Shown piece after piece: positions 7,347 to 15,790 of a DNA stretch of 50,011 nt. Within the stretch, counting starts at the first letter, position 1. Each line of letters opens with the position of its first letter. The stretch is from NCBI GenBank assembly GCA_039188975.1, contig JBCCYT010000016.1, positions 1 to 50,011 on the forward strand, in the 5' to 3' direction. Position numbers and translations under genes: made by a program. The DNA is from UBA11606 sp039188975. GTDB lineage: Bacteria; Actinomycetota; Acidimicrobiia; Acidimicrobiales; Aldehydirespiratoraceae. Under the pieces are notes generated by a model. The model was given only the letters and a program-made list of their open reading frames with translations, was not told where the DNA came from and did no database searches.

Positions 7347-8360
7347 TCACTGAAGCAGGGTCGCTGCCTCCACCGCAAAGTACGTGAGCACCCCGGCCGC
7401 ACCGGCCCGCTTGAAGGCCATGAGGCTCTCCATCATGACGCTGTCTCGTTCGAGCCAACCGTTCGCTGATGCGGCGGCGAGCATCGCGTACTCGCCACTC
7501 ACCTGATAGGCGAAGGTCGGTACTTGGAAGGTCGTGCTGACCCGTTCGACGATGTCGAGGTACGCCATGCCGGGCTTGACCATCACCATGTCGGCCCCTT
7601 CCTGGAGATCGAGCGCCACCTCTCGAAGCGCTTCGTCTCCGTTGGCCGGGTTCATCTGGTAGGTCTTCTTGTCGCCCTTCCCAAGGTTGCCCGACGAGCC
7701 AACCGCATCCCGGAACGGCCCATAGAAGGCGGAGGCGTACTTGGCTGCGTAGGCCATGATCATGACGTCGTCTCGGCCGTGAGCATCGAGCGCCCTGCGC
7801 ACCGCGCCGATGCGACCGTCCATCATGTCCGATGGGGCAATGACGTCGCAGCCCGCATCGGCTTGCACGATCGCCTGTTGGCAGAGCACCTCGAGCGTCT
7901 CGTCATTGACGACATAGTCGTCTCGGACGAGACCGTCCTGGCCGTGGCTCGAGTACGGGTCGAGGGCGACGTCGGCGATCAGGCCGATGTCGGTGCCGAA
8001 CGCTGCCGTCAGCCGACGCAGGGCCTCGCAGACGAGGTTGTCGGGGTTGACCGCTTCCTCAGCATCAGGCGTCTTCTTGTCGGGCTCGGTCGCTGGGAAG
8101 ATCGCGACGGCCGGAATGCCCAGATCTTTGGCCTCGCCGACCGCATCGACGACCGCGTCGAGGGAGTAGCGGACGACGCCGGGCATCGATGGGATGTCGA
8201 CTGTTGCCTCGGTGCCACCGTGCACGAAGACCGGCCAGATGAAGTCGCTCGGCGCAAGCCGGTTCTCGCCGACCAGCTCCCGAGTCCAGCCGTAGCGACG
8301 GTTGCGTCGCATGCGAATGGTCGGGAACTGCCCGTTGGTCGAAATGTCGGCACCAGCCAT
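7347..8360 (-). CDS. hemB: Porphobilinogen synthase (delta-aminolevulinate dehydratase)
   Basis: 337 aa, full length. It condenses two 5-aminolevulinate molecules to porphobilinogen in haem and corrin synthesis. Family signatures: APSDMMDGRIGAVRRALD (residues ~175-192), MAYAAKYASAFYGPFRDA with Schiff-base Lys ~207, and MVMVKPGMAYLDI with Lys ~262. The metal loop reads DVALDPYSSHGQDG (~130-143), with no Cys, so this is the zinc-independent, magnesium-type enzyme. ATG 8360 gives the usual N-terminus. The GrdB-like selenoprotein follows 6 nt downstream and is probably co-transcribed. Confidence 0.97.
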   Translation of the reverse strand: MAGADISTNGQFPTIRMRRNRRYGWTRELVGENRLAPSDFIWPVFVHGGTEATVDIPSMPGVVRYSLDAVVDAVGEAKDLGIPAVAIFPATEPDKKTPDAEEAVNPDNLVCEALRRLTAAFGTDIGLIADVALDPYSSHGQDGLVRDDYVVNDETLEVLCQQAIVQADAGCDVIAPSDMMDGRIGAVRRALDAHGRDDVMIMAYAAKYASAFYGPFRDAVGSSGNLGKGDKKTYQMNPANGDEALREVALDLQEGADMVMVKPGMAYLDIVERVSTTFQVPTFAYQVSGEYAMLAAASANGWLERDSVMMESLMAFKRAGAAGVLTYFAVEAATLLQ

Positions 8361-8428
8361 CTCGGTCGCTCCTCTCGTGCGCGTCCCGAGCGTACTGATG
8401 CAAGGCCACCGTCGTTGCAGCGGCGATG

Positions 8429-9049
8429 TCAGCGTGCGGCGTGGGTGAACTCCAGGTCGGTCACCCCATCGCCCACGAAGACGTCGACCCGCTCGTCGTC
8501 GCAGAGCTGCTCGACCAGGGGGAGGAGCGCTGCGGTCGTACCGAACGACACGGTCGCGATGCCGCTCACCCCGTTCGGATGCACGAACGATGGTCGGCTC
8601 AGGTCGGTGTCGCAGGACCCGAAGAACGGAATCTGCATCTCGTCGGGCATGACGCCCGTGAACCGAAGGGTTCGGCCCTGGGGGTCGGTCCGACGAGAGC
8701 GTCCCCTCATGAAGCCGTGGCCGGTGTCGGTGAGAACCTGGACGGCGTCATCGAGGCGATGGGGCTCGATATCGAGCGCAAGGCCGATCAGCCCCTCGTC
8801 AGCGTTGTCCCACGTGTCGAGGCGATCGATGAAGGCATGTTTGCCGAATAGCCGGAACAAGCGTTTCGCCGCCGCCGGCATGCCGGTGCGCCCGAGCACT
8901 TCGAGGTATGACCCGTCGGCGAAGTACACGAGTGCGTTGTAGGGCTTCTTGGCTCGGCCGTAGTCGATGTCGAAGCCGTCGGCCCGGTACTGCTCGACGG
9001 CGGCGTCGAGGTCGGGAACCTTGTAGAGCACGTGGCCAATTCTCATCAT
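8429..9049 (-). CDS. VOC/glyoxalase-like domain protein
   Basis: 206 aa. The start MRIGHVLYKVPDLDAAVEQYRA is the first beta-alpha-beta unit of a vicinal-oxygen-chelate fold; the middle (YFADGSYLEVLG) is the second. The overall length and the second half match the Glyoxalase_3-like group, which has no assigned reaction. ATG 9049 has a strong GGAGG 8 nt upstream; ATG 9046 follows at once. It is divergent from the flavodoxin gene across an 82-bp gap that includes an AT-rich core (GATAAGCTTGCTTAAC). Confidence 0.75.
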   Translation of the reverse strand: MMRIGHVLYKVPDLDAAVEQYRADGFDIDYGRAKKPYNALVYFADGSYLEVLGRTGMPAAAKRLFRLFGKHAFIDRLDTWDNADEGLIGLALDIEPHRLDDAVQVLTDTGHGFMRGRSRRTDPQGRTLRFTGVMPDEMQIPFFGSCDTDLSRPSFVHPNGVSGIATVSFGTTAALLPLVEQLCDDERVDVFVGDGVTDLEFTHAAR

Positions 9050-9131
9050 GTGAGGTCCTCCGTTTCGATTCAATCCGATAAGCTTGCTTAACAACGGACG
9101 TAGCCTGAATCAACCCAAAGGGACGCTGACG

Positions 9132-9665
9132 ATGAGCAACATGACCTGCGTGGTCTATGGCACCGACACCGGCAACACCGAAGATGTCGCTCGACGAATC
9201 ACTGCGAAGCTCGACAACCTTGGTCTCGGTGTCGACATGCACGACATCGAGAAGATCGACGTCAGCCAGATCCTCAATTACGAGTTCGTGATCCTCGGCA
9301 TTCCGACGTGGGATTACGGCGGAATCCAGGGTGACTGGGAAGAGCTCGAAGAGACCCTGTCGGGTCTCGATCTCAGCAACAAGGTCGTCGCGCTCTACGG
9401 CCTCGGTGACCAGAACGGCTATTCGGAGTTCTACGTCGATGCGATGGGCTGGCTCCATGAGCGGCTGCAGGGCAGCAACGCGACGTTCATCGGGTCGTGG
9501 CCGACCGACGGCTATTCCTTCGATGCATCCCGGGCGGCGAACGCGGACAAGTCGCGTTTCGTGGGCCTTGCCCTCGATGAGGACGGCCAGTCGGACCTGA
9601 CCGATGGCCGCATCGATGCGTGGGTCGACCAGCTCCTCGCCGAGTACGTCGAAGCGATCAGCTGA
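9132..9665 (+). CDS. Flavodoxin, long-chain type
   Basis: 177 aa. The FMN phosphate loop is YGTDTGNTEDVA at residues ~9-20; the isoalloxazine loops are TWDYGGIQGDW (~60) and YGLGDQNGYSEFYVDAMGWLHE (~94-115), the latter with the insertion that marks long-chain flavodoxins. It carries single electrons in place of ferredoxin, often under iron limitation. The ATG at 9132 follows an AAAGGGA site. The last nine codons, including the stop, are the first unit of a four-copy 27-bp tandem repeat. No dedicated partner reductase is adjacent. Confidence 0.93.
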   Translation: MSNMTCVVYGTDTGNTEDVARRITAKLDNLGLGVDMHDIEKIDVSQILNYEFVILGIPTWDYGGIQGDWEELEETLSGLDLSNKVVALYGLGDQNGYSEFYVDAMGWLHERLQGSNATFIGSWPTDGYSFDASRAANADKSRFVGLALDEDGQSDLTDGRIDAWVDQLLAEYVEAIS

Positions 9666-9758
9666 GCCGGGCACACAGAAGCGATCAGCTGAGCCGGGTA
9701 CACAGAAGCGATCAGCTGAGCCGGGTACACAGAAGCGATCAGCTGAGCCGGGTTGACA
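9651..9758. repeat. Four 27-bp tandem repeats spanning the flavodoxin stop codon
   Basis: Units 9651-9677, 9678-9704, 9705-9731 and 9732-9758; the core is GAAGCGATCAGCTGAGCCGG. Unit 1 encodes the flavodoxin C-terminus (EAIS-stop). Units 2 and 3 differ from it by one base and unit 4 by a few near its end. Each unit contains the 8-bp palindrome TCAGCTGA. Because 27 is a multiple of three, every unit repeats the same stop in the same frame. The rest of the gap to the next gene (9759-9887) shows nothing clear. Confidence 0.9.
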
Positions 9759-9887
9759 GAAGCCCTGACGGACTTCTTTGCCGAGTGACCGGGCAGTTCG
9801 GGGCGCACCAACGGGCTCGGGCGGAGAGCAGATCGTGCCCGCCGGATAGGTTTGATCTGGCCGACCGACCGCCCCCTGAGGAGCACC

Positions 9888-10310
9888 ATGCCTGGATCAA
9901 TGGAGACCGACGAGTTCAACGACTTCCTCGACAGCCGGCCTGGCTGGGTGATCCTCAGCACCATCACCCCGGACGGATACCCCCACAGCGTCCCGCTCGG
10001 GTACTTCCGAGACGGTGACCGGGTGTACCTCGGTTGTCGCGACCACACGACCAAGATTCGCAACATCGAACAGAACCCGAAGGTCTCGTTGGTGGTGGAG
10101 TCCGGTTCGACGATGGGCGACATCAAAGGCGCGATGATCCAAGGCACGGCGACGGTACGGCGAGACCCGGCGTCGGTACTCGAGCTGATGCGGAAAGGTG
10201 CCGCGCGCCGAGGGGTCGCCGAGGCCGACCTGCCGACCGAGGCCCGCCCCGGCTCGGCCTACATCGATGTGGAGATCGATCGTCGTATCTCATGGGACTA
10301 CGGCCGCTGA
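9888..10310 (+). CDS. PPOX-class flavin/F420-dependent oxidoreductase-like protein
   Basis: 140 aa, split-barrel flavin-binding fold of the pyridoxamine-5'-phosphate-oxidase superfamily. Typical blocks: WVILSTITPDGYPHSVPLGY (residues ~19-38), DHTTKIRNIEQNPKVSLVV (~52-70) and the final strand YIDVEIDRRISW. Actinobacterial members often use F420, FMN or haem; the cofactor here is open. The ATG at 9888 follows GAGGAGC. Its stop is 10 nt from the stop of a convergent DUF2470 gene, the domain that is fused to a split barrel in HugZ-type haem proteins. Confidence 0.8.
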   Translation: MPGSMETDEFNDFLDSRPGWVILSTITPDGYPHSVPLGYFRDGDRVYLGCRDHTTKIRNIEQNPKVSLVVESGSTMGDIKGAMIQGTATVRRDPASVLELMRKGAARRGVAEADLPTEARPGSAYIDVEIDRRISWDYGR

Positions 10311-10320
10311 TCGGGCGGCC

Positions 10321-10605
10321 CTACGACTCGTTCTGCACCTCGTACACCATCAACGCAAGAAACAACGCCGCGTCCTCGACTGACGTCAGCGGCCGTTCGA
10401 ACGCATAGGTGGCGGTCTGCGTCGTGCCGTCCGTGATCTCGATGTCGAGGGTCATGTCGGTGCGGGTGATGTCGGTCATCGTTGCCGATGTGGCGCTGCT
10501 CACGCCGAGGTAGTGCTGGGCGTAGACGAGGCAGGCATCGTCGTGATCGTCATTCATGTGGTCGATCATCCCGGCCTTCTCGTCGGCGGTGAAGTCCTCG
10601 GTCAT
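10321..10605 (-). CDS. DUF2470 domain protein
   Basis: 94 aa. The signature DHMNDDHDDACLVYAQHYLG (residues ~16-35) followed by ATMTDITRTDMTLDI is the DUF2470 domain, otherwise found at the C-terminus of haem-utilisation (HugZ-like) split-barrel proteins. Here it stands alone. ATG 10605 is chosen because GGAGGAG lies 6 nt upstream; a TTG two codons earlier has no room for the site. It is divergent from the APH-like gene and convergent with the PPOX gene. Confidence 0.8.
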   Translation of the reverse strand: MTEDFTADEKAGMIDHMNDDHDDACLVYAQHYLGVSSATSATMTDITRTDMTLDIEITDGTTQTATYAFERPLTSVEDAALFLALMVYEVQNES

Positions 10606-10651
10606 GGCCAACTCCTCCTGGGTTGTTGCGGCAAGAACCTAGTCTTCGAGG

Positions 10652-11515
10652 GTGAACGATTTGGTGGCGATCGCACGCACGGCATTCGGTCTGGAGGTAG
10701 CGACGCCACGGCCGGTCGACGGGTCGTTCAGCTCGTCGGTGCTTTCCTTTCTCGCCACCGACGAGCGGCACTATGTGGTGAAGCAACATTGGGCTCGGCA
10801 CAAGGCGGAACGCGAGATCGCTGCGCTCCGGTCGTATCACGCCGACCCGTATGTGCCCGAGCTTGTCGATGTCGCCGATCGCGACGGTGTTCTCACGCTG
10901 CTCATCGAGGGTCGCCCGGGGGCACCATGGCAAGCAGCGGCGCCGATGTCCGACGAGTTTTGTGTGGAGCTCGGGCGGGCGGTGGCAGGCCTTCACCTGG
11001 TCGAGGCGAACTCCTTCGACGGGCAGCCCACCTGGCACGAGCTGTTGCGACACAACGCCGACCGGTACGTCGCGATGATCGACGAATCCGATGTCACCGT
11101 GGCGACCCAGGCCCGGGCGGTGATCGTGCGCCACATGGATGAGATACCTGCGTCGACCCAGCCGGTCATCGCCCATTTCGACCTTCGCCCCGGAAACATC
11201 TTGGTCCTCGACGGAACCCTCGAAGCGATCATCGATTTCGAGACGGCTCGAGGCGGCCATCCCTCCCTCGACCTGTTCAAACTGTGGCGCGAGGTCCCTG
11301 ACGTCTTCGTGCGGATGCTTGGTGCCTATCGCTCGGAGTGGGTTGAGCCCGCGCCGTGGGGGGAACCCGACCGGTTGGAACGACTCCTCTGGATCTACGC
11401 CGCGTACAACGGCCTGGCTGGGCTGGCGTGGTGCCACAGCCGCGATCTCGCACACGACAGCTTTGCCGTCGAGGGTCGGACCCTCATCGAGCAGGCCGCA
11501 TCCGAGCTGGTTTGA
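10652..11515 (+). CDS. Aminoglycoside-phosphotransferase-fold kinase
   Basis: 287 aa, GTG start. Kinase-like fold: ATP-site Lys in HYVVKQHW (~44), catalytic loop HFDLRPGNIL (His175, Asp177, Asn182) and metal-binding IIDFE (Asp195). These are the marks of the APH/choline-kinase superfamily. Substrates of chromosomal actinobacterial members are mostly unknown, and nothing here points to antibiotic resistance. It stands between a DUF2470 gene and a MhuD-like gene. Confidence 0.85.
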   Translation: MNDLVAIARTAFGLEVATPRPVDGSFSSSVLSFLATDERHYVVKQHWARHKAEREIAALRSYHADPYVPELVDVADRDGVLTLLIEGRPGAPWQAAAPMSDEFCVELGRAVAGLHLVEANSFDGQPTWHELLRHNADRYVAMIDESDVTVATQARAVIVRHMDEIPASTQPVIAHFDLRPGNILVLDGTLEAIIDFETARGGHPSLDLFKLWREVPDVFVRMLGAYRSEWVEPAPWGEPDRLERLLWIYAAYNGLAGLAWCHSRDLAHDSFAVEGRTLIEQAASELV

Positions 11516-11566
11516 TCGGCGCAGCCCGGCGTTCCATCTCCCCACTTGGTGCGCGATGCTGTCGCT

Positions 11567-11992
11567 ATGAGCGTCGTCAAGATCAATGCCGTCACCGTCC
11601 CCGAAGGTATGGGGGACGACTTCATGGAGCGCTTCGCCAAGCGAGCCGGATCCGTCGAAAACCAGCCTGGATTCGAAGAGTTCTTGCTGTTGAGCCCGAC
11701 CGACGGCAAATCTCCGTTCTTCGTCTTCACCCGTTGGGAGTCCGAAGAAGCGTTTCAGGCCTGGATGAGCAGCAACGACTTCGCCGCCGCCCACGCGCAC
11801 GTGCGTGAGGAAGCGGCAGCCGTCGCGGAGCACGGCCACGGCGACTTCAGCGGCGACAGCGAAGCCGGCGGGCATCCGGGCGAAAGCCATGGCCATCCCG
11901 GTGGCGGGCATGGCCACGGCGGCGGCCCGGTGGGCGTGATGGCCGAGTTGTTGGCATTCGATGTCGTCGAACGAGTGACCGGTACCAGCTGA
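11567..11992 (+). CDS. MhuD/IsdG-like haem-degrading monooxygenase with His/Gly-rich insert
   Basis: 141 aa. The ABM-fold body aligns closely with mycobacterial MhuD as I remember it: VVKINAVTVPEG at the start with Asn7, RFAKRAGSVENQPGF, and WESEEAFQAW with Trp66, then a His (76 or 78) in the place of the proximal haem ligand. Such enzymes bind haem and open it to release iron. Between residues ~88 and ~121 there is an insert rich in His and Gly (seven His, many Gly), absent from MhuD, that may bind metal or haem. The final strand ELLAFDVVERV closes the fold. Family role is established for MhuD and inferred here. Confidence 0.75.
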   Translation: MSVVKINAVTVPEGMGDDFMERFAKRAGSVENQPGFEEFLLLSPTDGKSPFFVFTRWESEEAFQAWMSSNDFAAAHAHVREEAAAVAEHGHGDFSGDSEAGGHPGESHGHPGGGHGHGGGPVGVMAELLAFDVVERVTGTS

Positions 11993-11999
11993 CGCTGCG

Positions 12000-12554
12000 T
12001 CAACGAAGCCAGTTGTTGGGGATGGCGCGCTCGCACCAGCTCCCGAAGCGCTTCCAGAAGATGCGCATCATGCGTCGCCACAGCCCCGCCGCACGGCGAC
12101 GGACATGCGTGTCGAGCTGTAGGTGCAACACGCTGCTCTCGCCGGCAACGTCGTCGTCGAGCCAGAACTGCAAACGGGTCGGACGAAACAAGGCATGGCT
12201 CAGCGCATAGCTGCCGTAGAAGTACTGGAGGTCCCGGTACTGCGGTTCGTCGATCTCGCCCAGCACGCCCGAGAACGAGATGAACGGGCCAACGTGGGCG
12301 TTGTACACACCGGGTTCGAACCCGGTTTCGCCCTCGGGATTGAGGAGAAACTCGACCCGCCACGGGGGAATCTGTCCGTCGGTGAAGGTCGCCGGGTCAC
12401 ACAACCACGCCCAGACCGCCGCCCGCGGCCGACCGATCTGCCAGGTGTGTTCGTAGACGTCGTCGATGAAGCCCGGCGGTGGGGCCGATGGAAACGGTGC
12501 GACGGGGGTGATGGCGCCCGATGGGCGACGGGTGGGGGAGTCGGACGATGCCAT
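12000..12554 (-). CDS. SRPBCC (START-like) family protein
   Basis: 184 aa. After a Pro/Ser-rich leader (residues 1-30), DDVYEHTWQIGRPRAAVWAWLCDPATFTDG is the opening strand and helix of a polyketide-cyclase/START-like hydrophobic-ligand pocket, and the end MRIFWKRFGSWCERAI is its long C-terminal helix. Ligand unknown. It converges with the MhuD-like gene (8-nt gap) and is divergent from the lipase gene. Confidence 0.75.
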   Translation of the reverse strand: MASSDSPTRRPSGAITPVAPFPSAPPPGFIDDVYEHTWQIGRPRAAVWAWLCDPATFTDGQIPPWRVEFLLNPEGETGFEPGVYNAHVGPFISFSGVLGEIDEPQYRDLQYFYGSYALSHALFRPTRLQFWLDDDVAGESSVLHLQLDTHVRRRAAGLWRRMMRIFWKRFGSWCERAIPNNWLR

Positions 12555-12632
12555 GGTGACCAGTCTGGCGGCTGACGGGCACCTGTGTCCTCATGGGCGG
12601 TGGCCCGTGTCCGGCTGCTAGACCAAAGCGCC

Positions 12633-13430
12633 ATGCCAACTTTCTCCGGAACGAACGGAACGGTCCACTACGACTGCTGGCTGCCGTCCGATCCGCCGCG
12701 CTCGATCGTTGTGCTCGTGCACGGGTACGCCGAATATGGCGCCCGCTACGCCCATGTCGCCGACCGTCTGAGCGCTGACGGTGCCGCCGTGTACGCCGAG
12801 GACCATGTGGGCCACGGGCGCAGTGACGGGGAACGGGCGCTCATCACCGACTTCGCTGACGTTGTGGCCGACCTTCGGGTACTCGTTGACCTTGCGCTGC
12901 GGACCCATCCAGATGTACCGGTGGTGATGATCGGTCACTCGATGGGCGGCTTGCTCACTGCTCGGTTCGCTCAGCTGTACCCCGACGCGGTTGCCGGAAT
13001 CGGGTTGCTCGGTGCCGTCATCGGCGACTGGACCTGGGCTCGAGAGGCACTCGCCGAGCCTGAACTCCCGCCGGCGACCACCGACTTCTCGGGGATGTCG
13101 CGCGATCCTGAGGCAGTTCACGCCTATGCAACCGATCCGCTGATCTACCGCGAGCGCTACAAGCGTCCACTGCTCGAAGCCGAGATGATTGCGCTCGATC
13201 AGTTCCAAGCCGACCTCGACCAGCTGACGATGCCGGTGCTGTTTTGCCATGGCGACGACGACCCCTTCGTCGACTACCGAACCTCGCTCGCCGCGGTGGA
13301 AGCCATGCCGAGCGACGACGTCACCATCCGGGTGTACGAGGGCGCCCGCCACGAACTCGTGAACGAGACCAACCGCGACGAAGTCATCGACGAGATCGCA
13401 ACCTTCGTTCGCCGGTGCACGCACGACTGA
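12633..13430 (+). CDS. Alpha/beta hydrolase, monoacylglycerol-lipase type
   Basis: 265 aa. The oxyanion segment VVLVHGYAEYGARYAHVA (residues ~26-43), the motif DHVGHGRSDGER and the nucleophile elbow GHSMGG (Ser103) are typical of bacterial monoglyceride lipases/lysophospholipases. The acid is in the strand LFCHGDDDPFVD and the His in GARHELVNE. No signal peptide, so cytoplasmic. It would release fatty acids from monoglycerides or lysolipids. ATG 12633 matches the family N-terminus. Confidence 0.9.
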   Translation: MPTFSGTNGTVHYDCWLPSDPPRSIVVLVHGYAEYGARYAHVADRLSADGAAVYAEDHVGHGRSDGERALITDFADVVADLRVLVDLALRTHPDVPVVMIGHSMGGLLTARFAQLYPDAVAGIGLLGAVIGDWTWAREALAEPELPPATTDFSGMSRDPEAVHAYATDPLIYRERYKRPLLEAEMIALDQFQADLDQLTMPVLFCHGDDDPFVDYRTSLAAVEAMPSDDVTIRVYEGARHELVNETNRDEVIDEIATFVRRCTHD

Positions 13431-13433
13431 CCA

Positions 13434-14564
13434 TCACACCGGTGGCGGATACAGCCAGGTGTTCATGATGTCGCGCTTGATCGCCTTGGCATCGTCGCCG
13501 ACGAGGGCGACATCTCGCTCCCACCCCTGCGTGAACACCGCACCCGCAGCGCCGAGGTCCAGGCACACGCCGTAGGGCATGGTCGTCAGCTCGATCAGCG
13601 GCGCGCCGGACAGGTCGGCCACGGCGTTGTGGCCAGCGGTGGTCCCCTGGGGCATGGCGTGTTGGGCACTCTGCGCGACCGGCTGACCGGATTCGTCGAG
13701 TGGTACGGCGGTGTCGCCAGCGGCGAAGATCGCCGCCTGGCCGCGGACCCGCTGGGTCTGGTCGACCGACAATCGGCCGTGCTCGTCTCGATCACCCGGC
13801 ACCTGTGCGGTGAGGGAACTCGCCTGGATGCCGCCCGCCCACACCACGACCTCAGCGGAGAACTGCTCGCCGTCGGCAAGGGTTACCGTCGCCCCGTCGA
13901 ACGACTCGATCGAGACGCCGGTCCGCACCTCGACACCCAGCTCGGCGAGGGCTGCTTCGATGACCGGCCTCGGATTGGGTCCCATGTCGGGAGCGACGGT
14001 GGTGGCCCGTTCGAGCAGCACGATGCGTGCATCCGGGATTCGGGTGGGAAGCTCGCAGGCCAGTTCGACGCCGACGAAACCGGCACCCACCACGACGACG
14101 GTCGCGTCGGGCCCGAGCTGCCCGAGCCGACGATCGAGTGCTTTCGCCGTTTCCAGCGTGTCGATGTCGTGCAGGTGGTCCTGCTCGATCGGGGGCGGGC
14201 GCAGCGTGCTCCCGGTCGCCACGATCAGCCGGTCGTAGCGTCGATGGTCCTCGACCCCGTCGGCATCGATGATCCTCACGATTGCGTCTCCAGGGTCGAT
14301 CGCCGTCACCGTCGCCTCGACGTGCTGGATGCGGCGGGCCTCGAGGATCTCTCGGAGCGGCACCGTGATCTGCTCCGGGTTCGCCTGGTACAGGCGAGGT
14401 CGCGGGACGAATCGATCCTGCGGTGCGATGACCTCGATGTCGATGTCGACCGCGAGCGAGGAGACGGTCTCTCTTGCGGCGATCGCCGCCCAGATGCCGG
14501 CGAAGCCCGCGCCGAGAATCACGAGTCGGAGCGGTTGGTCGAGGGCCGGTTCAGCGATGTCCAT
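13434..14564 (-). CDS. NDH-2-like FAD-dependent NAD(P)H oxidoreductase
   Basis: 376 aa. Two dinucleotide folds: FAD site RLVILGAGFAGIWAA near the N-terminus and NAD(P) site VVVVGAGFVGVELA near the middle, plus the third FAD contact IFAAGDTA around residue 290 and YDRLIVATGS. The arrangement is that of type II NADH dehydrogenases and related quinone reductases, although the membrane-anchoring C-terminal helices of classical NDH-2 are not obvious. ATG 14564 is preferred because homology begins just after it. It converges with the lipase (3-nt gap). Confidence 0.85.
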   Translation of the reverse strand: MDIAEPALDQPLRLVILGAGFAGIWAAIAARETVSSLAVDIDIEVIAPQDRFVPRPRLYQANPEQITVPLREILEARRIQHVEATVTAIDPGDAIVRIIDADGVEDHRRYDRLIVATGSTLRPPPIEQDHLHDIDTLETAKALDRRLGQLGPDATVVVVGAGFVGVELACELPTRIPDARIVLLERATTVAPDMGPNPRPVIEAALAELGVEVRTGVSIESFDGATVTLADGEQFSAEVVVWAGGIQASSLTAQVPGDRDEHGRLSVDQTQRVRGQAAIFAAGDTAVPLDESGQPVAQSAQHAMPQGTTAGHNAVADLSGAPLIELTTMPYGVCLDLGAAGAVFTQGWERDVALVGDDAKAIKRDIMNTWLYPPPV

Positions 14565-14694
14565 GAGACGAACAAAGCGCACCATCTCGGCGATGTCGAC
14601 GGTTCAGCTGGTGGTTGTCCGGCCCCATCAAGAACTTGTCCTCGGCGGACAAGCACACGACGTCGTCGTGATCGCTGCGGCGACCCGACGAGGG

Positions 14695-15711
14695 TCAGCG
14701 CGGACGTCGTCGAACCTGCCCTGGCGTCGCGCCGTAGCGGCGGGCGAACGAACGCACGAAGCTCGCTGGCTCGGCATAGCCGACCCGGCGAGCGACCGTC
14801 TCGACGCTCAGACCCGCCGTCCGGAGCAGCTCGTGCGCGATCGACAGGCGCGTGTCGGTGTAGAGCTCGCGGAAGGTCGTGTGCTCGTCGGCCAGGCGGC
14901 GCCGCAACGTCCGCTCGTTGACGGCCAACCGAGATGCGACCGCCCCGATGTGATGCTCAGCCGCGATGTCTTCGACGAGGAGCTCTCTGACCTGGGCCGA
15001 CCACGGCTCCGGGTCCTCCTGCAGCTGCGCCCCCAAAATCTCGCATTGCTCGAGGCAGTACCGAAGCGTTGCTGGATCGGAACGCGGGATCGGCCGATCG
15101 AGCACGGCGGCCGGGAAGACGAGCGCATCGAGCTCCGAATCGCCGGCCACGTCCAGACCGATCTTCTCGCTCAGCGCGGCTGCGTACTGGCGTGGGTGAC
15201 GGGTCTCGACTCGAAACTGCTGCATGGTGGCTGCGTCGATCGCTTCGCGAGAGAAGTTCAAGGCGACAACGGCGTGACGTTCGAGGACGTAGGGCCGAAC
15301 CCGCGGGGCGAGTTTCGCGAGATCGAAGGACAACCGTGCGTGCTCGTCGTCTTCCACGAGATCGAGGTCGGCGAGCACCAGCGAGAGCCGAACGTGCTCG
15401 ATGGCCGTCTCCGTGGCTGCTCGGTACGTCGGGCTCGTCAGCATCGCGAACCCCCAGATGCCGAACGAGTTCACGTGCATCCGGCGCCCGACCTCGACCC
15501 CAAGCCCGGCTGGCTCGGGGTAGCGCTCGACCGCATTGGCGATCGCACGCATTTCCTGTTCGGCTGAGATCTCCGCTCCCGGCTCACGCAAGCGCAACTC
15601 ATCCACTCCCGTACCGGCCAGGACACTCGCCGGGTCGATCCCTCGCGCGGACACCGCTTCGCACAGCAGGCGAAGACTGGTCACCGGTCGCAACGATGAG
15701 GCGAACGACAT
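14695..15711 (-). CDS. AraC family transcriptional regulator
   Basis: 338 aa. N-terminal ~200 residues form the arabinose-binding-like domain of the large OruR/ArgR-type AraC regulators (SAEQEMRAIANAVERYPEP; HVNSFGIWGFAMLTSPTYRAA). The C-terminal pair of HTHs includes VASRLAVNERTLRRRLADE and VARRVGYAEPASFVRSFARRYG, the AraC signature. It is divergent from the GMC oxidoreductase (79-bp gap) and may control it. Confidence 0.9.
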   Translation of the reverse strand: MSFASSLRPVTSLRLLCEAVSARGIDPASVLAGTGVDELRLREPGAEISAEQEMRAIANAVERYPEPAGLGVEVGRRMHVNSFGIWGFAMLTSPTYRAATETAIEHVRLSLVLADLDLVEDDEHARLSFDLAKLAPRVRPYVLERHAVVALNFSREAIDAATMQQFRVETRHPRQYAAALSEKIGLDVAGDSELDALVFPAAVLDRPIPRSDPATLRYCLEQCEILGAQLQEDPEPWSAQVRELLVEDIAAEHHIGAVASRLAVNERTLRRRLADEHTTFRELYTDTRLSIAHELLRTAGLSVETVARRVGYAEPASFVRSFARRYGATPGQVRRRPR

Positions 15712-15790
15712 GTCCGCAGCGTAGGCGAGCGGTTCTCCGCCGAGGGCAACGCAGCCGTCCTAGGCTTCGACCCATGGAGATCTTGACCCG

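Noticed and set aside
9651..9758. CRISPR array
   Set aside because: Units are directly adjacent without spacers and the first unit is part of the flavodoxin gene; no cas gene.
10652..11515. Aminoglycoside resistance gene
   Set aside because: Only the general kinase fold is seen; chromosomal members of this family mostly have other or unknown substrates.
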